Shown here in pieces: positions 58,789 to 64,000 of a DNA stretch of 64,000 bases. Each line of letters begins with the position of its first letter. Positions within the stretch are counted from its first letter, which is position 1. Source of the DNA: Pseudolactococcus chungangensis CAU 28 = DSM 22330. Lineage in GTDB: Bacteria > Bacillota > Bacilli > Lactobacillales > Streptococcaceae. The DNA lies in contig NZ_JXJT01000007.1 in assembly GCF_002441885.1 (NCBI RefSeq), positions 1 to 64,000 on the forward strand. Direction: 5' to 3'. Made by a program: the position numbers and the translations under genes. The notes under the pieces were generated by a model, which had not been told where the DNA came from, did not search any database, and saw nothing but the letters and a program-made list of their open reading frames with translations.

Positions 58789-59298
58789 ATGAATAAAAAA
58801 GATTTTCCATGGCTTTACGATGCAGAGTACATGTCCTATGTCGGTGGGCTCTTAGAGACACCAGAAGTTCAAAAATTAAATGAGTTTACACATCATTACA
58901 TTTCAACACGCTTGCTCCATTCTTTGAATGTCAGCTATACGTCTTACAAAATTTCCAAAAAATTTGGTTGGAACAAAAAAGCAACGGCTCGTGCAGGACT
59001 TTTACATGACCTCTTTTATTATGACTGGCGGGAAACGAAGTTTGTTGAAGGTAGTCATGCCTATGTACATCCAAGAATTGCTTACCAAAACGCTCAAAAA
59101 TTGACGACGATTTCAAAATTAGAAAAAGATATCATTATCAAACATATGTGGGGTGCAACGATTGCACCACCACGTTATAAAGAAAGTTTTGTCGTGACTT
59201 TTGTTGATGATTATGTGGCGATTAAGGAATGGACACAATTGATGAAGATGAAATGGAAACATCATAAACTGTTCAAGAAAGAAAAATTAAGTCAATGA
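58789..59298 (+). CDS. HD-domain protein
   Basis: The 169-residue protein has an HD metal-binding set: H in LLHSLNVSY (near 43), HD in GLLHDLFYYDW (near 69), and a later D in FVDDYVA. It is probably a phosphohydrolase; the substrate is unknown. An extended -10 (TGGTATAAT, 58774-58782) ends 6 nt before the ATG, inside an otherwise continuous gene run. Confidence 0.85.
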   Translation: MNKKDFPWLYDAEYMSYVGGLLETPEVQKLNEFTHHYISTRLLHSLNVSYTSYKISKKFGWNKKATARAGLLHDLFYYDWRETKFVEGSHAYVHPRIAYQNAQKLTTISKLEKDIIIKHMWGATIAPPRYKESFVVTFVDDYVAIKEWTQLMKMKWKHHKLFKKEKLSQ

Positions 59299-59753
59299 AA
59301 TTGCAAAATCAAGATATCAAAATAGGCAAAACGATTGATGAATTAGTGGAAGGTGAGACCTTTAGCCTGTCTGAGACGATAAAAAATAGAGAAATATTAC
59401 TCTATCTCGGTCTTACGAACGATGACAATCCACTCTATTCGCAGTATGATTATGTTAAGGAACTTGGTTTGACTAAACCAGTGGTACCGACTGCTTTGAT
59501 TTTTGGCATCATTACTTCGACCATTAACAAACATTTACCAGGTCCTGGGAGCCATGTTGTGAATGTCAATCTCAATCTTATTGAAAAGATTTTTCGTAAT
59601 GATTTGCTAAGTTTCAATTTTGAAATCATCAAAATTGATACTAACAAGGATTTGGTAACGATTAATATTGAGATCATGAGAGATGAAGAGCGCGTAGCGG
59701 ATGCAATTGTTTTGGTGCAACCGCCATTAGAAGAGCTCTCGGATTCAGAGTAG
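59295..59753 (+). CDS. MaoC-like hotdog-fold protein
   Basis: The 152-residue protein has a MaoC/R-hydratase-like hotdog (NDDNPLYSQYDYVKELGLTKPVVPTALIFGIITS, HVVNVNLNLIEKIFRND). The pattern ND-x-NPLY replaces the usual GDxNPIH, so the hydratase His is absent and activity is doubtful. It overlaps the HD gene by ATGA. Confidence 0.78.
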   Translation: MKLQNQDIKIGKTIDELVEGETFSLSETIKNREILLYLGLTNDDNPLYSQYDYVKELGLTKPVVPTALIFGIITSTINKHLPGPGSHVVNVNLNLIEKIFRNDLLSFNFEIIKIDTNKDLVTINIEIMRDEERVADAIVLVQPPLEELSDSE

Positions 59754-59823
59754 TCAAGCCTTATCATTAGCACTAAAATTAAGTTCCAAGTAGATAGAAA
59801 AATAGATATCAAAGGAGGACATG

Positions 59824-60531
59824 ATGGATAATCAAATTTTCGAAACAAATCAACATACAGGTAAATTTTCACTTGCTGATTTCTTTGCGCGTATTTACGC
59901 ATTAGTTGGTATGGGGATTGCAGTCAGCGCTGTGGTGGCCTTTATTACTTTGACAGTATTCGCTGATAATATCTCAGCGATTTTGACAGGACATACATGG
60001 CTATTATTCATTTTATGGATTTTGGAGATGGTCTTGGTTGTTGCTGTAACGCCAATGGCAGCTAAGAATTCACCAATGGCACTACCAGCCTTCATTGGAT
60101 TTTCAGCTTTGAACGGCTTTACCTTGACTTTCACCTTAGCCTACTTTGATTTAAGTAGTATTGCGGTAGCCTTTGCCATAACAGCAGGTATGTTCTTTGC
60201 CCTTTCAATTTTTGGTAAAACGACCAAACGTGATTTATCTGGTATGGGTAAAGCCATGTTTGCAGCCCTGATTGGTATTATCATTGCGAGTGTTGTGAAT
60301 CTATTCGTAGGTTCTTCAGGCATGGACTTTATGATTTCAATCCTTTCAGTCATCGTCTTTTCAGGCTTAATTGCCTGGGATAATCAAAGAATCGAAATGC
60401 TATACAATCGATCAAACGGTAATGTGACCGACGGTTGGGCAGTTAGCATGGCATTGAGCCTCTATCTTGACTTCATCAACCTCTTCATCTCAATCTTGAG
60501 AATTTTCGGAATTGGTGGCAGCAAAGATTAA
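59824..60531 (+). CDS. Bax inhibitor-1/YccA family membrane protein
   Basis: The 235-residue protein has seven membrane segments typical of BI-1 (FFARIYALVGMGIAVSAVVAF; AWDNQRIEMLY near 190). Bacterial members act as pH-gated calcium leak channels. AGGAGG at 59813-59818 suits ATG 59824 better than ATG 59821. A terminator follows (60537-60566). Confidence 0.9.
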   Translation: MDNQIFETNQHTGKFSLADFFARIYALVGMGIAVSAVVAFITLTVFADNISAILTGHTWLLFILWILEMVLVVAVTPMAAKNSPMALPAFIGFSALNGFTLTFTLAYFDLSSIAVAFAITAGMFFALSIFGKTTKRDLSGMGKAMFAALIGIIIASVVNLFVGSSGMDFMISILSVIVFSGLIAWDNQRIEMLYNRSNGNVTDGWAVSMALSLYLDFINLFISILRIFGIGGSKD

Positions 60532-60536
60532 GTTCA

Positions 60537-60566
60537 AAAAATCATCCTTAAAAGATGATTTTTTTA
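60537..60566 (+). terminator. Terminator after the Bax inhibitor-1 gene
   Basis: A 10-bp stem, AAAAATCATC with GATGATTTTT, has a 7-nt loop and is followed by further T. Confidence 0.85.
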
Positions 60567-60626
60567 TATTAGAGATGCTTTTAAACGCATCAGTTTATCT
60601 GAGAAATAGGAGTGAAATCTAGAAAG

Positions 60627-61115
60627 ATGTTAAATTATAAAAAAGTAGAGACGACAGAAACAATGGCAATATTATCAGACTTGATTCTAGTTATTTGGCC
60701 AGAAGTTTTTACACCGGTGATTGGGGCAACACAAGTTGCTTATATGTTAGACACTTATCAGTCAATTGACCAAATTAAAACTGAAATCAATGATGGCGTT
60801 CAGTATGAATTAATTCTACTAAATAACCAGCCAATTGGTTATTTAGCCTATGCTTTTGAGGAGAGTCAACTCTTTATTAGTAAGCTTTACTTTTTAGCAA
60901 GCAGTCGAGGACAAGGACTTTCTCGACAAGTTTTTGAAAGATTTGAAAGAATTGCTAAAAGTCATGGGAAAAATCAGCTACACTTGCATGTAAATCGGGA
61001 TAATACGCATGCTTTAACCATTTACCAGCATTATGGTTTTGAAATTGTTCAGGTGGTTGATACGCCCTTCGGAGAATATCTTCTCAATGATTACTGGATG
61101 ACCAAAAAACTGTAA
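60627..61115 (+). CDS. GNAT family N-acetyltransferase
   Basis: The 162-residue GNAT protein has FLASSRGQGLSRQVFERF (acetyl-CoA loop), HLHVNRDNTHALTIYQHYGFEIV and an N-terminal helical region. The substrate is unknown. ATG 60627 is taken; a GTG at 60612 is possible but has no ribosome-binding site. Confidence 0.85.
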   Translation: MLNYKKVETTETMAILSDLILVIWPEVFTPVIGATQVAYMLDTYQSIDQIKTEINDGVQYELILLNNQPIGYLAYAFEESQLFISKLYFLASSRGQGLSRQVFERFERIAKSHGKNQLHLHVNRDNTHALTIYQHYGFEIVQVVDTPFGEYLLNDYWMTKKL

Positions 61116-61125
61116 CTGTGCAAAA

Positions 61126-61320
61126 AAACTGCTAATTTAGCAGTTTCAGACTGTAGACAAAGTAAAAATCTAGTTAAGATTTTTACGAAATACGGAAATT
61201 TTTATTTAGAAAACCGACGGTTAAGCTATTTCTAAATTAGAAAATATCAAAACAAACCCCATTTTGGTTTAAAAATGGGGTTTGTCTACAACCTGAAACT
61301 GCTAATTTAGCAGTTTTTTT
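61126..61320. repeat. Nested palindromic element between convergent genes
   Basis: A 21-bp palindrome (AAACTGCTAATTTAGCAGTT core) occurs at 61126-61146 and again at 61296-61316. The outer arms extend to about 36 bp each (TTTCAGACTGTAGACAAA with TTTGTCTACAACCTGAAA). A further hairpin AAACCCC...GGGGTTT lies inside (61254-61283). T runs at the right suggest terminator use. The whole could fold into one long stem. Confidence 0.6.
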
Positions 61321-61322
61321 AT

Positions 61323-62045
61323 TTACGAAATAATTGTGTGACTTGAAAGTGATTTGCCAGTCTTATCTTTGAGTATCAACCAAGAATTAGTGCCTGCAAA
61401 ATAAAGTAAATGCCCGACTTCATTGACTGATTTTAAATGGATATCAGATGTTGTCACGCCATCTGGACCAATGACCTCAGCGTGTTCCTGACGCAAACTC
61501 AGCGCAAATTTCTGTGAAAAACCGATAGAACCATCTTGATTAAGCGGCATATCTTGTTTAAGGACAGCGCCTTTTTTGATGAGGAAATCAGATCGTTTCA
61601 GCCAATAAACTTCAGCTTTAGCACCATTGTAATCAATATAGAAAGGGATGTCCGCTATTTCTTTTGAAAAACGATGTTGTGCTTTAGCTGCATTTTTGGT
61701 AGGAGAAGTAGTTAACGTTTCTTGAGACATTTTGAATTGATAACCGAGCTTATCTAGATAGGGTAAAAGCTGCTCCAGATAAGTCTTGACAATGTTTGTT
61801 TGATGCTTGGGGAGTTTTTGAGCTGTGAGATATTTTTTGAAATAAACAGGCTCAATGTCTAATGGCAAACTAAAGACAAGCACGCGATCAGCTTGCGCTT
61901 TTTGAGAGACCAGATTTGGTCCCTTAAAGTAGAAAGTGGCTTTAGACTTATCAGCAACGAAAGCTGTTAAATCTAAGATCTCAAGTTGCCCCAGCTCATT
62001 TGGAAAATCGAGTAATAACCGATTGTTTTCAAAGTTTATCATCAT
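61323..62045 (-). CDS. Hypothetical protein downstream of serS
   Basis: This 240-residue soluble protein has no recognised motif. The first half is Lys/Leu-rich (LPLDIEPVYFKKYLTAQKLPKHQTNIVKTYLEQLLPYLDKLGYQF). The second half has short beta-rich segments (VYWLKRSDFLIKKGAVLKQDM, GHLLYFAGTNSWLILKD). It is coupled to serS through TAATG, so it is made from the same T-box-controlled mRNA. Function is unknown. Confidence 0.65.
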   Translation of the reverse strand: MMINFENNRLLLDFPNELGQLEILDLTAFVADKSKATFYFKGPNLVSQKAQADRVLVFSLPLDIEPVYFKKYLTAQKLPKHQTNIVKTYLEQLLPYLDKLGYQFKMSQETLTTSPTKNAAKAQHRFSKEIADIPFYIDYNGAKAEVYWLKRSDFLIKKGAVLKQDMPLNQDGSIGFSQKFALSLRQEHAEVIGPDGVTTSDIHLKSVNEVGHLLYFAGTNSWLILKDKTGKSLSSHTIIS

Positions 62046-63313
62046 TATTTAATTACATCAACACCGCCAAGATAAGGACGGAGTACTTCAGGAATTCTGA
62101 TAGAACCGTCAGCATTTTGGTAGTTTTCAAGCAGCGCAGCGACAGTACGACCGACTGCTAAACCAGAACCATTTAAAGTGTGAAGGAGTTGTGTTTTCCC
62201 CTCTTCATCACGGTAACGAATTTGAGCACGACGTGCTTGGAAATCTTCTGTGTTTGAACAAGAAGAAATTTCGCGATAAGTATGTTGTGATGGAATCCAG
62301 ACTTCTAAGTCATAAGTTTTAGCAGCAGAGAATCCCATGTCGCCAGTAGATAAAGCGACAATACGATAGGCTAAACCTAATTTTTCAAGAATATTACCGG
62401 CATTAGCGACCATCTTGTCAAGCTCTTGATATGACGTTTCTGGCTTAGAAAACTTAACCATCTCTACTTTATGGAATTGATGCAAACGGATGAGACCGCG
62501 TGTGTCTCGACCTGCTGATCCGGCCTCAGAACGAAATGAAGGACTCATGGCAGTGAAATAGATAGGAAGCTCGCTACCATCGATGATTTCATTACGATAG
62601 TAGTTGGTCAATGGGACTTCAGCAGTTGGAATCAAAACAAAATCACTATCTGCTAATTCAAAGGTATCTTCTTTAAATTTCGGATATTGACCAGTGCCAT
62701 ACATGGAGTCGTGATTGACCATGTATGGTGTAATCATTTCAGTATAGCCCTCTTTAGCGTGTTCATCCAACATGAAGTTGTAGAGTGCCCGCTCTAAGCG
62801 CGCCCCCAGTCCTTTGTAGAACAAGAAACGTGAGCCAGTGACCTTAGCACCACGTTCCCAGTCTAAAATACCCAATTTTTCCCCTAAATCCCAATGGGCT
62901 TGTGGTTCAAAATCAAAGTTTGGCACCTCTCCGACACGTTTGACTTCAACATTATCATCCTCATCGGCACCGACAGGCACATCATCTGCTGGGATATTTG
63001 GTAAAGTTTCAAGTATAGCTGTCACTTTTTCATCAAAGAAAGCTAACTCAGAGTCAAGTGCTTTGATGTGACTTGACACTTCCTGCATCTGTGTGATTGC
63101 AGCGCTAGCATCTTCTTTGTTGCGTTTGGCAATGCCAATGGCGTCAGACGCCTCATTACGTTGTTTTTTGAGTTGTTCAGTTTCGATGATTAACTCACGT
63201 CTTTTAGCATCGAAATCACGTAATTCATAGAGTTTTTCAGATGCTACACCGCGTGTTTTAAGCTTAGCTTCCACCTCATCGAATTGATTGCGAATTTGTT
63301 TAATGTCTAACAT
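62045..63313 (-). CDS. serS: Serine--tRNA ligase
   Basis: The 422-residue class II synthetase has an N-terminal coiled-coil arm (about 25-105), motif 2 [26 protein letters not shown] (near 256-281) and motif 3 [19 protein letters not shown] (near 378-396). ATG 63313 after CGGAGGAC is the true start; the longer open frame to 63400 runs into the T-box leader. It is controlled by that T-box. Confidence 0.96.
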   Translation of the reverse strand: MLDIKQIRNQFDEVEAKLKTRGVASEKLYELRDFDAKRRELIIETEQLKKQRNEASDAIGIAKRNKEDASAAITQMQEVSSHIKALDSELAFFDEKVTAILETLPNIPADDVPVGADEDDNVEVKRVGEVPNFDFEPQAHWDLGEKLGILDWERGAKVTGSRFLFYKGLGARLERALYNFMLDEHAKEGYTEMITPYMVNHDSMYGTGQYPKFKEDTFELADSDFVLIPTAEVPLTNYYRNEIIDGSELPIYFTAMSPSFRSEAGSAGRDTRGLIRLHQFHKVEMVKFSKPETSYQELDKMVANAGNILEKLGLAYRIVALSTGDMGFSAAKTYDLEVWIPSQHTYREISSCSNTEDFQARRAQIRYRDEEGKTQLLHTLNGSGLAVGRTVAALLENYQNADGSIRIPEVLRPYLGGVDVIK

Positions 63314-63319
63314 AATTGT

Positions 63320-63522
63320 CCTCCGAGTAATGAAAAAGATGCCTTCAAAATGAACAGGGCGTTTTTCAACACGGTTCCACCTGTCTTGCTTTGAAAGCAT
63401 CTCGTTTTTATTTTAATCTGTTTAAGGGCGGTAGAATTTCAAATTAATCAAGGAGTTGCTTGCAACAACCGCAACCTTTCTAAACCAATAATTAATCTTA
63501 CTTATCCGCTAAACTCATTATA
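63320..63522 (-). promoter_or_regulatory. T-box leader and promoter of serS
   Basis: The promoter TTGATT (63545-63540), 17-nt spacer, TATAAT (63522-63517) starts a leader of about 195 nt. The T-box sequence AGGTGGAACCGTG is at 63382-63370. A terminator helix pairs GATGCTTTCAAA (63402-63391) with TTTGAAGGCATC (63349-63338), followed by TTTTT. Uncharged tRNA-Ser would stabilise the antiterminator. The specifier codon was not fixed with certainty; a TCT in ATTCTACC is a candidate. Confidence 0.88.
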
Positions 63523-63541
63523 GCAAGATAGGCTATAATAA

Positions 63542-63931
63542 TCAACTTTTTCTTTTAGTCAATAATTTTTTGATTTTGCTAACTAAGGTTTGTGCTTTAA
63601 CCACCTTATCATTACCGATATGCTCGCGAATTATTTTAAGGACTTTACCAGCATCTTTAGAAGAAAAACGTAAATGGTTTTGTCGCTTGCTATTGCCTTG
63701 TTTATTTAGGACAATGACAAACTGGCGACTGATTTTATTTTGTCGGGTAATGACACCCTCTACATGATGAATGGTTTCCCAAGGAATCTGAATGGCATCA
63801 GACACATTCGCATCATTAAAAAACTCAAATGCTTTGTCACCAATGAGCAGTTTACCATAGACATTACCAAGTCCAATATAAGCGATAGCTTGAAAAGGGG
63901 CAGAAGTTTTTGTATTCAGTGATTGTATCAT
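63542..63931 (-). CDS. DUF956 family protein
   Basis: The 129-residue protein matches DUF956 (MIQSLNTKTSA, YGKLLIGDKAFEFFNDANVSDAIQIPWETIHHVEG), usually encoded beside the mannose PTS operon and its regulator. Function is unknown. ATG 63931 lies 6 nt after an extended -10 (TGGTATACT), so the mRNA is probably leaderless. Basic C-terminus KKLLTKRKS. Confidence 0.85.
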   Translation of the reverse strand: MIQSLNTKTSAPFQAIAYIGLGNVYGKLLIGDKAFEFFNDANVSDAIQIPWETIHHVEGVITRQNKISRQFVIVLNKQGNSKRQNHLRFSSKDAGKVLKIIREHIGNDKVVKAQTLVSKIKKLLTKRKS

Positions 63932-64000
63932 ATCTTTAGTATACCATTTTTCACGAAAAAAGCCTGTCATAAATGACAAGCTTTCGTTCTTTTTACATAA

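Noticed and set aside
63314..63400. N-terminal extension of serS
   Set aside because: These codons coincide with the T-box antiterminator and terminator arms, and a good ribosome-binding site precedes ATG 63313.

Overview
The window looks like a chromosomal segment of a low-GC, Gram-positive coccus of the Streptococcaceae, most like Lactococcus or Pseudolactococcus. The evidence is gene order: rnc-smc-HAD-ftsY, tadA next to a short SRP RNA, tsaE-GNAT-LCP, typA-DUF3165, a HAD gene shortly upstream of gyrB, yqgQ-glk, a serS T-box, plus a class IIa bacteriocin remnant. The genus is inferred; no rRNA gene is present.

The most striking part is the left end (1-2970), a complete cassette of a diversity-generating retroelement (DGR). 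It holds the 3' end of a target gene that finishes in a variable repeat (VR, 326-428), an Avd-like accessory gene, a non-coding template repeat (TR, 1154-1259) and a DGR-type reverse transcriptase with LGNQTSQ and YMDD motifs. TR and VR match base for base except at template adenines (17 of 28 aligned adenines changed), one T-to-C change and one codon-sized gap. A structured non-coding stretch follows the TR, and a GAAAA-loop hairpin lies downstream of the VR. The start of the target gene is outside the window.

3-64 kb is mostly core genome. 3.1-4.4 kb: exoA and a frameshifted pediocin-like bacteriocin pseudogene. 4.7-16 kb: metG, DUF1622, GNAT, then rnc-smc-HAD-ftsY, prs and a PucR-type regulator. 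16-24 kb: leuS, a HesB-like gene, recQ, a lactate-oxidase fragment, a frameshifted type II NADH dehydrogenase fused to a DoxX-like domain, and thiN. 24-27 kb: copper operon copY-copZ-copA with a cop box. 27-36 kb: rodA, an orphan PTS IIB gene with a cre site, a 142-bp MITE-like repeat, an Lsa-type ABC-F gene, a drug/metabolite transporter, a HAD gene, a decayed CoA-disulfide reductase, gyrB and dinB. 36-47 kb: prepilin peptidase, dps, yqgQ-glk-rhodanese-LCP, two tandem phosphodiester glycosidase genes (one broken), typA, tsaE-GNAT-LCP and tRNA-Arg. 47-52 kb: a split B12-dependent methionine synthase with a cobalamin-type ECF S component. 52-64 kb: MBL hydrolase, tadA, SRP RNA, ogt, yueI, a run of GNAT, CBS/DRTGG, nrnA, HD, MaoC and Bax inhibitor-1 genes, and serS under a T-box.

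Two patterns recur. At least a dozen genes have an extended -10 element only 5-8 nt before the ATG, which predicts leaderless or nearly leaderless mRNAs. Small palindromic intergenic repeats sharing the end TCATCTCTAAAAA recur at 1.6, 28.9, 42.8 and 54.8 kb. Several genes are decayed (bacteriocin, lactate oxidase, CoA-disulfide reductase, glycosidase paralogue, a lipoprotein-like gene, ndh), which suggests ongoing gene loss.
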